A stretch of 64,000 nucleotides of DNA from Amoebidium appalachense (GCA_963693365.1 CAVNZM010000006.1:10540001-10604000); one strand, 5' to 3'; shown: positions 46,124 to 60,633, counted from the stretch's first letter. Made by a program: numbers and translations. The notes: generated from the sequence alone by a model not told the origin.

Positions 46124-46465
46124 CTGTGAGATGATCAGCAGCAGGCCACGCAAGAAGTCTGTGCGGCCCACCACCATCAGGCTGAATGTGATGGCCGGGT
46201 TCATCTGCCCGCCACTGATGGGCCACACGGCCCACATCAGCGCCGCAATGGTCACCCCAAACGTCAGCGAGATGGCCAGCAGCTGGCCTGCATCGTACAC
46301 CCCCCATACGGGCTGTGTCTTCTGCTGCGTGTAAACCCACCCAGTGGCACTGCCCATCACCGTGCCCAGGGCCACCAGCAGGAAGAGCATCGTGCCAGTG
46401 AACTCGGCAAAACACTCCCATATGGTGCGCCGTGTGATGGCCGCCATGCCTGATAGTCCACCCAT
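43534..46465 (-). CDS. Aquaporin (MIP family), 3 exons, with NPA and NPI motifs
   Basis: A channel for water or small neutral solutes. Exons 46124-46465 (from ATG), 44721-45062 and 43534-43749 (to TGA), all phase 0: 342+342+216 nt, 299 residues, normal for the family. Hydrophobic segments include FAEFTGTMLFLLVALGTVMG (TM1), LLAISLTFGVTIAALMWAV (TM2), AAFILEALGTALLTYVVCAV, IAPLAVGLTVFIANIFLIPF (TM5) and HWVFWVGPMLGGPIGAMA (TM6, spanning the last junction). The first pore motif is GGQMNPAIT (NPA 89-91). The second is SCGINPIRS (NPI 210-212), so Ala is replaced by Ile. The following Arg213 of the selectivity filter is kept, and the helix-5 filter His appears to be Asn. Donor 1 is CAG/GTCCCC, running into a C run; acceptors are CACACACAG/ATT and CATCGCAG/GTG. 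The C-terminal tail is soluble and hydrophilic. Confidence 0.9.
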
Positions 46466-47390
46466 CTTCAAACCAACTGTGTTTCTTGAAGGGTTTTGGA
46501 AGATGCTGGCAGTGTTTTCTCGTGAGCACACTGTTGCACAGTGTATGTGGAGTGATTATAGAGCCTGCAATTAACACAATGACGAAAAAAAGAGGTATAA
46601 GTTTGCCTGTTTTACCAAAGCTCCGTGTGAAAAATCATGTTTGTTTTTGAGTTCTGTTTAAAATTCACGAGCACACTCGTGTTTTATGTATGATGGGTTA
46701 ACTGGTAAGTAGGTTGCCACTACTTCAGTCACCGGCAGACGACTGAAAAAATGCCATCAGTTTCTGGGTTTTGTCAGTCTGCCGCTGATGAGTGTGAGAG
46801 CCCGGTCTGGCCACGAAACTTTCACACAATAGTGTGAAGGGCAGTCACCAGCCCACTAGGTGAGCACAATTGTTGTTGTCTCACTAACACGATCCATGGC
46901 CCGGGGGTGAGCGTGACACCGTCTGTGCCAGTGTGTCACGTGTGACTCGGACAGCCCGTGAAGTAGGCCCCGCAATCGCTGGGGCCTCACGCGTACGTTG
47001 CCAGAGACACACCATGATCACGTGACTTGTGCATCATGACAGGTGTGTGTGGTGACGCGCACCTGTCACCGAGGCCAGACTGCGCACTGGCTGGCTGTGC
47101 CGTTACTGATGCATAACACGTGTGTCCGGTACATGGTGTATACATCAACAAGGCATGGCCAAGCATGCGATATGATCAGACGATCAGGCACCCCCACCAG
47201 CACACTGTACACTGACAGACACCAGCTGCAAATGGGCACCGGAACCGTCTATACATTGGACACGTCTGCGCAAATATACATATTTGCTTTAGCAGCGCTG
47301 GAGGAAACCCCTGAGCATGGACTTGGAGTTACTCATCCGAGTTGCTGCTCCTGGGTATCACTCCCCTAGAAGGTTATAAAGTGTGTGGGT
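46466..47390. other. Intergenic region upstream of the aquaporin gene
   Basis: Ordinary composition with several CACGTG/ATCACGTG-like motifs (for example 47017-47024). No supported gene. Confidence 0.35.
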
Positions 47391-47684
47391 GGACCCCCCC
47401 CCCCCCCCCCCCTCCCCCCCCCTCCCCCTCCCCCCCCCCCCCCCCCCCCTTCAGTCTTTCCCGGGTCTCCCCTCCCAATACTATGTTCTCTCCCTATACA
47501 CCTCCCCCCCCCCCCCCCCCCCCCCCCTCCTTTTGTTGCCTTGTCTGACTGACTCCAAGTCTCTCCCTCCCTCCCGGCAATCCCTCCCTCCCTCATCTCT
47601 TCTCTCTCTAGCCGCTCTCTCTTCAGTCCCCCCTTCCCCCCCCCCCCCCCCCCCCCCCCCCTTCCCCTCCCGCCTCTCTCTCTC

Positions 47685-47735
<51 letters not shown>

Positions 47736-48385
47736 CCTTTCCCTTTCTCGCTTGCTCTCTTTCCCTCTCTCTCTCCCCTTCCCTAGGGGGCTCCCTTCTC
47801 TCCCTCTCTCAGATTCTCTCTCTCGTTTTATGTCTCTCTCTTTCTCCCCTCCCTCCCTCTCTCCCTCTCCCTTTCCCTTTAAGTTAGTTCAGATGCAGAT
47901 TTCTCTTTCGTTTGAGCTCACTACATATTTCAGCTGTCTCTTCAGTATGTTGCCTGTCGCTGTCTCCTCCCCCCGCCTTATCCCCCCCCCCTTTTCTCTT
48001 TCTTTTTCTACCCCCCCCCCCCCTCCCCAAATCCCCTCCTTTAAAGTTTACCCCCCCCCCCCCCCCGCGGGGGGGACCATTGAGTCGACGCCGAACTAAT
48101 TATCCAATCGACCATCTCCAAAGGTAACCTGAAAATCCTCAGCAAACGAGGCTCGCCATAATTTAATGTGCAGGGATGTTTTGATAAAGCACTTGTCAGG
48201 CTGCAGCTTCAAGCTACAGAGTGGGAGTGAAGTGCATATGCATGTGTACGTCACTACACGAAGAAACCCTGTACGGACCAACACTCAAACATGATGCAAA
48301 AGATGATATTAGGCCAGTCTGAGAACAAAACAAAAACTTTTCCATCAATCGTGTTTACCCCTCCCCCCCTCCCCCCCCCCCCCCC
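47391..48385. repeat. C- and CT-rich low-complexity block
   Basis: C runs at 47395-47449 (interrupted), 47503-47527, 47635-47661, 47686-47734 and several shorter ones, within pyrimidine-rich DNA to about 47880. Proline-rich reading frames here are artefacts. A T-free ordinary patch lies at 48080-48340. Confidence 0.85.
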
Positions 48386-49240
<855 letters not shown>

Positions 49241-50361
49241 CATCCACACACATGTACATGCTACTACTTAGTCCCCAGAACGTTAGTCAGGCAGGCCAGA
49301 GCAGCTAACAGCATGCTACGCTCACCCTGGTTCATTAGAGCCTTGACCCCCCCCCCCCCCGGGGTTTTGTCCCCCCCCCCCCCTCCCCCCTCCCCCCCTC
49401 CCCCCTTTCCCCGTTAGCTTCCCCCACGCGCACTGTTCCCTGAAACTCGCTGTATATCTTCTGAATACTCCACGTGTGACCAAGGCTTTTGGAGGGGACG
49501 AGAAGCCTTATGAGATCCTACGCCACGGTATCCCATCTCAGGGCCCCCTCCACTACCCACACATCTCCCCAGCACACTTATAGAGTGTCCGTCAAGCACA
49601 CGTGGGACAGTCTTCTACAGAACATGCACACAGAGAAACCAAGTTAATCACGGATGAAACCTCAGATTTCCTTGGGGGTGGTACAACACCACTCTATCAG
49701 GATGCAGCAAAAGAAGGGCTTAAGCACAGACCTAACTGAAGTCAATATGGTGCCGACCAATAGGAAAAAAAGTGAAATGCAGCCAGCACCAAACTATTGT
49801 GCAGACTTAGAAAACCCTTGGAGGTATTTTATATGTGGATCCCATTCAGGGCGGCTGCCACAGGCTGCGTGGACTGACCTTCAGATGCGCACTTCTTTTT
49901 TTGTTGTGATCAATGCTATATTAACTTCCGGGATAAATATAAAGACTTATTTTATTTTGAGTTTTTTTTCTTTCTTTATAATTTGGAGATAAAGAGCTAC
50001 AAATTACGAACACGGTTACGTGCGATGTGTTGTGCGTAAACCATGATATAGGGGGCATGTCTGGTTGTTTTCGAACACAGGCAGGTCCAGAACAGTGGAC
50101 ATCGCTGTTATAGCTTATAGGTGGTGTTGGTGGTCAACAGTGAAGGGAGCGCTAGACAAACATCGTACCATGTTTATCTCGAAGTGAGCACGCTGTCTAT
50201 TTTGAAGCATGTTCCCCTAGTGCTTTTCGCAGCAAAGATCGAGTCAACATAACAATAACGTCTACGTTCCCACACTTTAAGAGAGTCCCTAGGCCTATTA
50301 TTCCGGCCATTGAGCGTTGAATACCGCCACCTAACTTAGTCTGCAGTTTTCTTAGAGGTCT
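49241..50361. other. Unassigned stretch
   Basis: C runs at 49346-49390 give way to ordinary sequence. Open frames at 49654-49992 show no recognised motif. No gene called. Confidence 0.35.
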
Positions 50362-50998
50362 CTAATTAAGGCGCTTTGGCTGGGCCTTCTTTGTGGGGCA
50401 CTGCTGGCCCAGGGCCATGAAGTTCACGGTGCAGACGTTTGTGGTTGCGCCCATCTCGTTGCAGTACCACTTGCCGTTGCTGCAGCACTGCGCAAACTCG
50501 TTGTCCTTGCAGTCCACAGACTCCCCGGCCGAGCAGCACTTGGGCTCTCTGGGCGCGCATATTTGGCTCCTGCCCCCCTTGCCCTGCCGCTGGCACCAGT
50601 CCCCGCCGTTATAGGCTAGCGGCCGGCACTCCCACGTACCGTCGCCGCAGCAGACCGGTTTGGCCACAGACGGGTCGCAGGGGTTCTGGTGGTCTGCGGG
50701 GGGGCTTGCAGCACAGACCCTTGCTCTTGGGGCAGGGAGTGCCCTGGCGCAGGGCCATGGAGTAGCAGATCTCCATCTCGCTCTTGTCATCCTGGCAGTA
50801 CCAGAACCCATCGTCGCAGCACACGGCCTCCTGCGTGCGCACGTTGCAGGGGTTCTTTGGGAACTTCATGCAGCACTCGGCCCGCTGCGGTATGGACGGC
50901 AGGGCCTCGTCCAGAGAGGGCGCGGGGGTGGTGGCAGCACTGAGCGCGGTGGCTGCGCAGGCCGCAACACAGGCCGCAGACAGGAGGGTGGGCAGCAT
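50362..50998 (-). CDS. Secreted cysteine-rich protein with three CCxxGxWxC repeats (one frame slip)
   Basis: Starts at ATG 50998 with a hydrophobic signal peptide (MLPTLLSAACVAACAATALS) and ends at TAG 50362-50364. Three similar units follow: NPCNVRTQEAVCCDDGFWYC, NPCDPSVAKPVCCGDGTWEC and DCKDNEFAQCCSNGKWYC, all of form C-x8-CC-x2-G-x-W-x-C (x7 in the last). Between them are CPK/CPT-type linkers with further Cys. The many Cys and the signal peptide suggest a disulphide-rich extracellular or cell-wall protein; I do not recognise the family. The frame changes by one base at a run of seven C (plus-strand G 50698-50704, in CCKPPAD). Six C would give one continuous frame of 211 residues. No intron is needed. 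Confidence 0.7.
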
Positions 50999-53173
50999 GG
51001 TGCGTGGGCAGGGAGTGAAAGCGCAGGCACTAAGGGTGGTGTAAGCTCTAAGTGTTTTCCGAGAAACCAAGACTATCGTCACGGTGAATAGTGACTTTGT
51101 GAGTGACGACCTTGCTGTGACTGTCGTGGAACGGGGGGGGCCCTTCTCGTCTTGGCAGCAGATTATTTATCTCCTGGAATGTTTGGAATGCCCAGTACAT
51201 TCCAACGCAAGCGTAAACCCCCGCTGTTGCATACACACTGCCACATGGTGGCACCGTGGTGTAATAGACACTTCTGTAGGCCGGCACGTTTATGTGTTGC
51301 ATTGTATTACTAATGTTCAAGAAGCTGTTTCCCCCGTCCTTCTTTCCCCGAGGCGAGAGCGCATCACAGTATCCTTTCCCTGTCAAATGACTTCGTGCTT
51401 TCTGAGCGACACTAGGCTACATAAGCTACTAGTGAGAAAGGAGCAACGAGGCCGTGACACGTGCAGATTATTTCTTGTAGTTTTTCCCCATCGTCCTTCT
51501 TATTGGTTAACACAGTTCTTCGTTCTAAATCCCTTTCTTTTTGTGCTCTGAATTGCTCTGCTTTTACATGTGCCAACAGGAGATTCCTCTGTGCTTCAAC
51601 AACTACAGTAGTAGGTAAATGGTCCCCAGGCCAATGGTCATTCTCACTAAAATTAACTAAAGCTCATTTGAATGACTTACTTTGACTCGAAGCCAAGGGC
51701 TGGCTCAATAAAAACACCTCAGTACGAATTAAACCTGGATCTAACGCCTGCGTCGTTTCCCTTTTGCTTTACATCCAGTCGCTCGCAACTAGTTTTCGCT
51801 AGCAGACTAATGACTTATAGCTAGGTCTCAGCTAGTTCCGGATATCGATGGTTCACAATGCTGATCGGAAGGTGAGAGGCAAAGAAATTACATAAGAGTA
51901 GCAGGAGGTGTACGTGAGAATTGGCCGTATCCTGGTGAGGCGGTTGCGTGCTGTCAGAAGAATCGGCTCATACTATGATGGAAAACCTATCGGACATGTA
52001 TCTGACATCACAAGTTAGTATGCACGAAGGGATCTCCAATAAAGATAGCTATAATATCCGTTACAGAGGGTTCAAATCTTGCAGTTTCACGACCTTGTGC
52101 AAGTAGCTTCGAATTCCTACTCTACTGATTGAGGTGTGGGAACAGGAGTTAGCGGAGAGCCACTCATTGTGTACTCTTGATCTTGGCACTGCTGATCACA
52201 ATGAAGGTATACTCATCCGAGGCACATAATGATTTGGAAGCTAAAACGGCTTATTCACGGGTCCAGATGTCCTCCTTTGATATCAAAAGTTGTGGTCGAG
52301 TGTACGTGCACTTTTTCCGTACGCAAGGCATGTTAGGGTGGTTACTTCGTGCATTATTAGTGCCTATACGAGGTATCAACCACGATTATTTCGGACTGCT
52401 TTGTGGTTGTGTTTAATATTTTGCCTGCCGCACAGGATGAGGACGGGTGTCCATGACCATCTGTTCTCGAGCTCTTGAATTTTCCCCTTGACTCAATTGC
52501 AGGGCAATGATGTTGCAGCTAGAAAGTACACATTCGTGTAAGCACGCACTCTTGAGAAGGAGCTTCGTTACAAGCTTCCTGGTTATCCGCCGCCGTCATG
52601 CACGTCTGCATTGTGCAATTCTTTATTCAATTTTCTTTTTTGGTGTCTTCTTATGTATATCCCAGTTCACTGTCGGAACCCTATGCCGCCAGGGCAGTCT
52701 GTTATCGTTAGGCTGCATTTACATATCCACGGTATGATCATGCACCAGCACCTGTTCTTGGTTATCTCAAACTACATGTACACTATACCAACTCACGTTT
52801 GGTGACATTGAGTTGACCGTTTCTCCTTCGTACACATAACATCTTACACAGGATTCTCCCTGTGGTGCAGAGACACTATCTTCACCGTTACTTTAACTAT
52901 ACTGAACGTTAATTCGCCATTCTCACAACGCAATTCGGTTTTCTACACGCCACTTTCTTTCGTTCTTTCAACTTGCCGACTATTTCATCTTATCAAGCTA
53001 CGTTTCGCTTACACGCATATTTACAACTCCACTTCAGGCTGCTCGTGTGGCCAACCCAATCCTACATGACCGCTATGTTTCCTCCACAAGCTTAAAATCA
53101 TTCATAGATTCACTACGCATATACACAACATTCACCCGCTTCCTTTCACCTGCACCCCTCCATTCCACACCAG

Positions 53174-53220
<47 letters not shown>

Positions 53221-53248
53221 AAAAAAAAAAAAACCAACACGCACACAC
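50999..53248. other. Unassigned 2.2-kb stretch
   Basis: Ordinary base composition and little simple sequence until the C-then-A run at 53167-53233. The longest open frame (plus, 51084-51551) and others at 52177-52416 and 52507-52805 show no recognised motif. Possibly old transposon DNA or a gene too diverged to see. Confidence 0.35.
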
Positions 53249-53591
53249 CTATGCACCTCGGGCGGGCTCCTCCAGGGCCCTGAGGGCATACGGCAGCCAG
53301 TGCTCAGTGACGTGCAGGCGCAGGCCAAAGGCATTGGCCATGCCCCGCAGCAGCACAGACACCCTGCCGGCCATGATGTAGTCCTCGGGCTGGTTGCGGA
53401 TGGGGTCCCTGCGCTCCATCTCCTCCATAAATAGCTGCGGGTTGAGCCCCCCCGTAATTTCAGGGGTGTCGCGGTCGTGGAAGAAGCATGTTAGGCGGTA
53501 GATCACATCGGGGTCGCTGTGGTCTGTGCGGAGGCCCATGTCCTCCAGAGTGATGCGCACTATTTCGGCACGGTCGTCCTCGTGGATGGCC

Positions 53592-53675
<84 letters not shown>

Positions 53676-53740
53676 GTGGGGGAAGGGGAGGGGGTGGGGT
53701 TGGGGGGGGGGGTTGGGGGGGGGGGCTTGTGTGACTGATT

Positions 53741-53772
<32 letters not shown>

Positions 53773-56216
53773 TGTGTTGTGTGTGTACGTACAAGTAGGT
53801 CTGAGCGCCCGCTGCGCGGGCGCCAAATGATGCTTCGCTGGAGTCTAAAAGCTTAGTACTGAACACGAGCTGACGATGAATGACTGAAAAAGTTTCTCAT
53901 AAGCATAGCTACTGCACTTTTGAAAGTGATATTGTGGCTAGGAATGCAAGGGGCATGTCTGATGCAGGAATTGTTTAGTGAATGTCAGAGCACGTTGAAA
54001 AGCAAGCTCATGTTTTGTTTTCAAAATGATTTCCGTTTCCTTCCAAGGCCAAGGCTGCAGTCTCAAGTCTGTGATACATACAGGCGTTCTCTGTGTTTTG
54101 ATTGGCTCTATATAACGCGACATTAGGGGCACCCGGCGATGTATCCCCCCTGGGGTTGACAAAAAACCATTGGTGTACTAATCTAATAAAAAACGTCACC
54201 TCTAACTGACCACTCATATTCGGAGCCGGGTTTAAAGTTTTTGCCGACTTTTCTCATTAAAAGTGCGTTCTATTGTTGGTTGCATTCTGTAATGATGGTA
54301 GTACCGGAAAAGCGATTGTTCTGCCCATTTTTTTCCTATTTGCCAGTGGCACACTCCGATAATTGTATATTCCGTCCATTATTTTAGAGCCCCGACACGT
54401 ATCCGACACGTACGTGCCTGGCACTTGTGTTTTGGGACAAGGATTTAATCTTTCTACCTTTTAGACCTCCTTGTTTTTTTATCCATTTCATTTCTTATAC
54501 ATGTACAGAATATACTTCTATTACCTTTGCTATCTTTAGTGTGCATTAACATAGGCTTTATGAATTTGAATCCGGCCTGGTGCCTTTCCAAATCCCGAAA
54601 ATTGGCTTAAAGGTCGGAGAGGTCTTTTAAGTTTGGGTAATGTGTGTACACATGCAAGCAGAGGCAAAGTCAGGAAGCTAATATGCCGCGGCAGATAGTG
54701 TGTGTGCAAGGCAAGGGCGTACATTACCTTTTTTATAATAGTAGGAAGGAACGAAGGGGCAGAGAACGGTGGGAGTAGGAGAGGGGGGGGGGGTTGATAA
54801 AATGCAATGTGCATATGTCGGGTTGCCAAATTCATTCTGGTACTGATGCGGGAGAACGAGTGAGAGAGTGTGTGTCTGTGTATGTATTTCTGTGTGTGCG
54901 TGTGTAGTGGTGGTGGGAAAAGGGGAGGGGGGGGGGGGAGGGGGGAGAATGCAAACTCTTTCATTTTTTTTAGGTATCACTGCTGCTCCAAGCACACCCT
55001 CCCACCTACTTTTTTTTTTGCGTGTGCGTGTGTGTTGGGGGAGGCGGAGGGGGGGAGAGGGGGGAGAGGGGGGGCTGTACCTAATATGTAGAACCCTAAT
55101 CCCCCCCCCCCCCCTCCCCCCCCCCCCCCCCCTCTCTAACACAATATTTCACACCACCACCACCTATACCAAGCACCTCACGATCACCGACTGCCCTACT
55201 GCCTCTCAGCATGTGAGTGGCCATGCCCTCCCTTACCTTGATCAGGCGGGCATATGTCCTGCGTGTGTCGGGGCCTATGTTCTTGACCTGGCCGTAGTCC
55301 AGCAGGCCCAGGCGGCCGTCGGGCATCAGCAGGATGTTGCCGGGGTGCGGGTCCCCGTTGAAGCTGCCGTCTATCAGAATCTGGTGCCCATGCACCTGCA
55401 CATGTACACGTCACGTGACTGGGTCAGTAAAGGGTCGGCGTACACCTAGTCTGTGCTCCGACAGAAGGGGGGAACTTAGCGGATGTGCCAATGCGTACGT
55501 GTTTTAGATACATTGAATTGACGATTCCCTCAGTGCCTGGGGAAAAGAGGAGGGAAGGGGAGAAGGGGTGGTTGGGTGGGTGGGGGACGGGGGGAGAAGG
55601 GGGGGGAGGGGGGGGGAGGATGTAAAGAAAACGAAGAGGATGGCTCGAAAAGAAGGAGGCGAAGGGGACTGACATTGTGCACACGTGAATGCAAAGGGTA
55701 TGTGGTGGGATGGGTTGGTGGGTCGGCCGGAGGGAAGGAAGAGTGCACGGAGAAGTAAAACGAGGCACCACTCGATCCCAGTGCTATCGAAAATATGAGC
55801 TGAATATGAACCAATTGGATGTATGTACGGCATACTAGGGGTGGGGTGGGGTGGGGGGAGGGGAGGGGGAGGGGAGAGGGGGAGGGGGGGGGGGGGGGGG
55901 GCAAGGGGGAGAAGGGGTGGTGGCAGTTGGAGGGGAAGGGGACGCGGGGAGGAGGGAGAGGGGTTTGGAGGTTGGAGGGGGAGGGGGCAGTTGAAAGGGT
56001 AATTACAGAACCACCTCATCCCCCCCCCCCCCCCCCCCCCCCCCAACCACCACCACCACCACACACACATCCAAAAGTACCACAACCACGAGACTTCTTG
56101 ATCTTTCTTTCCTTCACCTGTCGCTCGTGCCCTTCCTCCCACGACCACCCGCCAACTCCCACCCTTCCGTCCTACAGTCCTCCATCCCCAGCTGTCCCAG
56201 GCCTGCAACAACATAA

Positions 56217-56254
<38 letters not shown>

Positions 56255-56762
56255 CCCTCCCCCCCCAAAGAAAAAAAAAACAAAAAACAAAAAAAACAAA
56301 AAAAACACACACACACACAAGCGCACACACCTGCAGTAGCAGCTGCAGTGTCTCAGCCAGGTCTATTGGCTGCACATATGTCCTGTAGGGCTTGGGCTGG
56401 GCCCAGCCCAGGGTCCAATTGTAGAGGGCCAGCATTGTGTTTGCACACAGTACCTGCACCCACAGGTACAAGCTGAGCGCCCGCATGCGCAGGTGCGCAC
56501 TGCGCAGGGACTGGCTGCTGCCTGCCCCAGCCTCCATCTTGGCCCTCTGCTCGGCTTCCAGTTGCTCAAGTGTCTTGCCCTGATAGGGAGGTAAAGAAAA
56601 AGACATGCATGCTGTGTGAGTCTCCGTACATTGCGATGTAGTCTTCGGGAACTATATATGTGCACACAACATATTACGTCGGGTGCTTGGCCAGCCACAG
56701 GCATTGCCGTGTGCCTGTGCGTGCGCGCGCTCGCGCCCGCGGGCGCCGTGTGCCTGTGTGTT

Positions 56763-56828
<66 letters not shown>

Positions 56829-57082
56829 GGGTAGGGCGGACGGAGGTGAGGGGTGGGAGTTACGTAGTGCATATGAATGTGCTTAGCCGTCCCGTGGAAA
56901 AGAGTGATTCATCGAAACAGTGGGCAGGGGACTGGCATGTACGTGCAAGCGGTTATGTGTGTGTGTGCCTGCAAGGGTGTGCAAGGATATTCATCACACA
57001 TGTATCTGTGTGTGCATGCGCATGGAACACAAATGTTGTGTGGCTCAGTGCCTAACAATGTAGACACACTGTGTGTAAGTGT

Positions 57083-57132
<50 letters not shown>

Positions 57133-57371
57133 CAAACCGTGAGAATGTGTAGGGTGGTGGTGGTGGTGGTGTGTTGAGAGAAAGAGAGAGAGAGAGTGTG
57201 TGTGTGTGCATGTTCGGGTGTGTGTATGTGTGTCTGTGTGTATATGTGTGTGGGAAACTGTGAAAATGTCAAAGATGGTGGTGGTGGTGGTGTGTGTGTG
57301 TGTGTGTGTGTGTGGAATGATTTGGAGGGGTGGGGACGAGTTGGAAAAATAAAAGGAGGTTTAGATGCACC

Positions 57372-57410
<39 letters not shown>

Positions 57411-58878
57411 AGTGTGTATGTGCACGCGCGCACGCCTGCGTGTACTGACGTCATTCCCACGTGTTTTCACATGAGTGCACCCATCCACCCCACCCACCTG
57501 TGCCTCTGCCAGTGCCCTAAACTGTGCCCTCAGGCCATCGACCAGCCTGACCCCCGGCAGATACTCCATCACAAGTACATCGTGGGTGCATAGCTCAGTC
57601 ACGGCACGGGGGATGCACACACGGTGGCCCCACACGGGCATAATGTTCTTGCGCACACGCTGCATGTGCTCTCTGTCAGACCCCTCCTTTGATGCTCATA
57701 TGACCATGTCCTCCAATCCCCCCCCCCCCCCCCCCCCAAAAAAAAAAAAAACCCCCCTTCCAAAAAAAAACAAAAAAAAATAAGTCCTCACCCCACAAAG
57801 CACACGCAGAAGAACCTCTTTCATTCCACTCTCATTCCATCAACATCAGCCCCCCCCCCCCCGTCCCCTACCTCCTCCAGGGCACCCTCACCACTCCTTT
57901 CCTCCACCATCATAACTTAATGTACCCTGGCGTGTGCTGAGCAGAGCACTTTCTTCACCCCCCCCCCTCCCCCCGCTCCCCTCTCTCTCCCCACCACACA
58001 CACACATTACACACACTTTCCCGCTCTGTTCCTGATCCTCTATGCCCCCTTCCTCGTAACTACAAAGCACTACTTCTAGAGCACACATCAGCTTTTGCCC
58101 CCCCCGTTCCCCCCTCCCCTCCCCAAAAACCTTCACCCCTACCACTCACCCACCCACTCCCCTCCCGCCCCACTCAAGCATCTCTCTAAGGGTACACAAC
58201 CAACCACTTGCATCCCTGCGTGCACCTAGGCAAGCAGGCATAAGACCAGGCCAATGGCCCTCAACCAAGCCCACACAGGAGCCCCCCCCCCCCTCCCCCC
58301 CATCCCCCCCCCTCCCTCTCCTTCCCCCGCCCCCGTCCAACGCGCCCTCCCACCCCACCCCCGCGCACCTCCAGATTTTCCGCCTCTCTCCTGTAGTCAA
58401 ACTCGGTCAGAAACTGCTTCTCGACCTCCTCCATGAACGACAAATGTGCCGGCTGGGCCATGGCACAGAACTCCTTAGCCGTCTTGATGTCTGCCCTGAA
58501 GATCTTCTCTATGCCCGGGTACTGCACCTTGACCACTACCTCCCGCCCATCGTGCAGCGTAGCCCTGTGCACACACGTTAGCACATGCCTTCCCCCCCCC
58601 CCCCCCCCCCCTTCCCCCCGGGGCCTCCTCTCTCCAACCCCACCTTCGCCTCACACATCAACCCCAAACTTTCCGGCCCTGATTGCGTAAGTTTATTGAA
58701 ATGTGTAAACATGTCTTGAAGCCACTCCCGCCATGGGCCTTTTCTACACATTCCATCCAGTGAAGTTGCTCCTCCCCTCCTCCCACAAACCCCCGTCCCC
58801 CCTCCCCACCATCACCCTGTGTATTTTGTATTTTGTATTGTGTGCGTGCGTGACGTGTATGTTTTTTTTTTTTTTTTT

Positions 58879-58922
<44 letters not shown>

Positions 58923-59217
58923 TGAATGCGGAACACAGTACGAAGTACGCATACACGATGAGAAGCATGGTGCAGGACACATGCAAAGGCAAACATTCAA
59001 CTAGGGGGGGGGCACAGAAAGAGCTCTTGCTGCAGTCACAGGGTAGTTGAGCACCTACCCCCCCCCCCCTCCCCCCCCCCAAACAAAAAAAGAAAAAAAA
59101 AAAGAGAGAGAAAAAATAGCTCCCCCCCCCCCCCCCCCCCCCCTCCTCCTCCCCCGGCAAAACAATGCCAGCCAACTGGACCTAGACCAGCCACACACCC
59201 GGTGCTTTGAAAGCCAG

Positions 59218-59259
<42 letters not shown>

Positions 59260-60633
59260 AAAAAAAAAAAAGGTGTGTGTGTGTTTGGGGGGGGGGGGGG
59301 GGTACACATACAACTGCTCCCTTTCACAACCCTCTCTCTCAACAGAAGCCGTACCTCTCTCTCTCTCTCTCTCTCTCGCTCTCTCTCTTTCTCTCTTCCC
59401 CCCCTCCCCCCCCCCTCCCTCCTCCTCCACCCACCCACACACACAAAAAAGGAGGAAGGGAAAGAAAGAACCACAATCATACCCCCCTTCTGGCCACATA
59501 GCTCTCGCAAGCAAACCCACCTATGGACCTGTCCTATGGACGCAGCGCCCAGTGGTGTGTCGTCAAAGGTGCGAAACACGGCCGCTATTGGCTGGCCCAG
59601 TGAGCGCTCCACCACTGCGCGCACCTCGGCAGGGCCCATGCTGGCCGGCACACTGTCCTGCAACTGCTTGCACCAGCGCATATACTGGTCCGGCACAAAG
59701 TGGTCCTGTGTGGATGCAAGCTGCAGGGTGGAGTTGTTGGTAAGTTGTCAATCAGAACGCAGGTGAGCAGATATTCATTACTGTTGTGTGAGTGTGATTT
59801 AGAATGGTGTTGCAGACTAAACACAACACGGAGGTGCTTGTCTGCATGCACACGGTGCTGGGTGTCCGTTCCGCACCACCTCAAATATGCATGTCTCTTC
59901 CTGTGCCCTCAGTGATGACTACGTGGATGTGCGCTTTCCATGACTCGATGTCGTGTCGCTTATGTGTGTATATGCACGCATAACATGTGCTTCCAGATGT
60001 CATCCCAATTGCTTGTATACGTGCAATCTTACAGAAACAACCATTCCAATAAAATCAGCACGACTGACACGCGCCCTACACGTCAATCAAATGGTGTGCT
60101 TGTACTCGAACGGTATTCTCATAGTACTGCAGTACTTCGCATGATCCGTGTAATTTTACGACGTGCGGCCAAGTAGCCGACAAAAAAAAAAGTCGGCCAG
60201 CAGCCCCTTCCATCCGTCGCGAGATGCCCCTCTATTACAAGCTGCCAAGCATGCTTGCTAAACTCACCTGGCAGACTTTCATGTAGAAGCCCCTCAGGCG
60301 CAGGGCCAGTGTCTCCATGTGCTGCGTGTACTTGTCGTGCAGGGTGTTGTATGCTGCCGCCTGCTGGTCCACACTCTGGTCCTTCACCCACCACTCCACA
60401 GCACGGTAGTGAACATACACGGGCATAACGTTGAGCCAGAAGGTGGCCGATCGCTTTATTCCTTCATCGTTAGACACGTAGGCAGCTGCCCCGCTGCCAC
60501 CCACTGCAACGGTGCCCAGGACCACCCTACCCAGGCCTGCCCTCGCTAACTGCGTGCCTGCTAGTGCGGTCGTCACCGTGCGCAGGAGGGGCTGGGAGAA
60601 CAGCCGGCGAGGCAGGCGGCCTGCCGGGAGCAT
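53249..60633 (-). CDS. ABC1/ADCK-family atypical protein kinase-like protein, 7 exons
   Basis: Family members (COQ8/ADCK, UbiB, plant ABC1K) are kinase- or ATPase-like proteins of mitochondria or plastids, linked to ubiquinone and lipid metabolism. Exons: 60268-60633 (from ATG), 59521-59720, 58369-58564, 57498-57668, 56331-56579, 55237-55395, 53249-53590 (to TAG); phases agree and give 560 residues. The start [20 protein letters not shown] looks like an organelle-targeting peptide. The signature KxGQ position reads FYMKVCQLAS (Cys for Gly, residue 121). The Ala-rich loop is [12 protein letters not shown], followed by VVVKVQYPG (Lys201). The hinge region is [12 protein letters not shown]. The catalytic loop is [11 protein letters not shown] (Asp409, Asn414) and the metal-binding motif GLLDYGQ (Asp427). 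Residues 312-394 form an insert before the catalytic loop, with an [14 protein letters not shown] helix. It is closest in feel to ADCK1-like or plant ABC1K proteins; exact orthology is open. Exon 2 could start 15 nt later in the same phase. Confidence 0.9.
58862..58920. repeat. T run joined to G run inside the kinase gene intron
   Basis: T 58862-58888 followed directly by G 58889-58920, within the intron between exons 2 and 3. Confidence 0.9.

Noticed and set aside
51084-52805. Small open frames in the unassigned 51-53 kb region
   Set aside because: Short, no motif, no splice pattern linking them.
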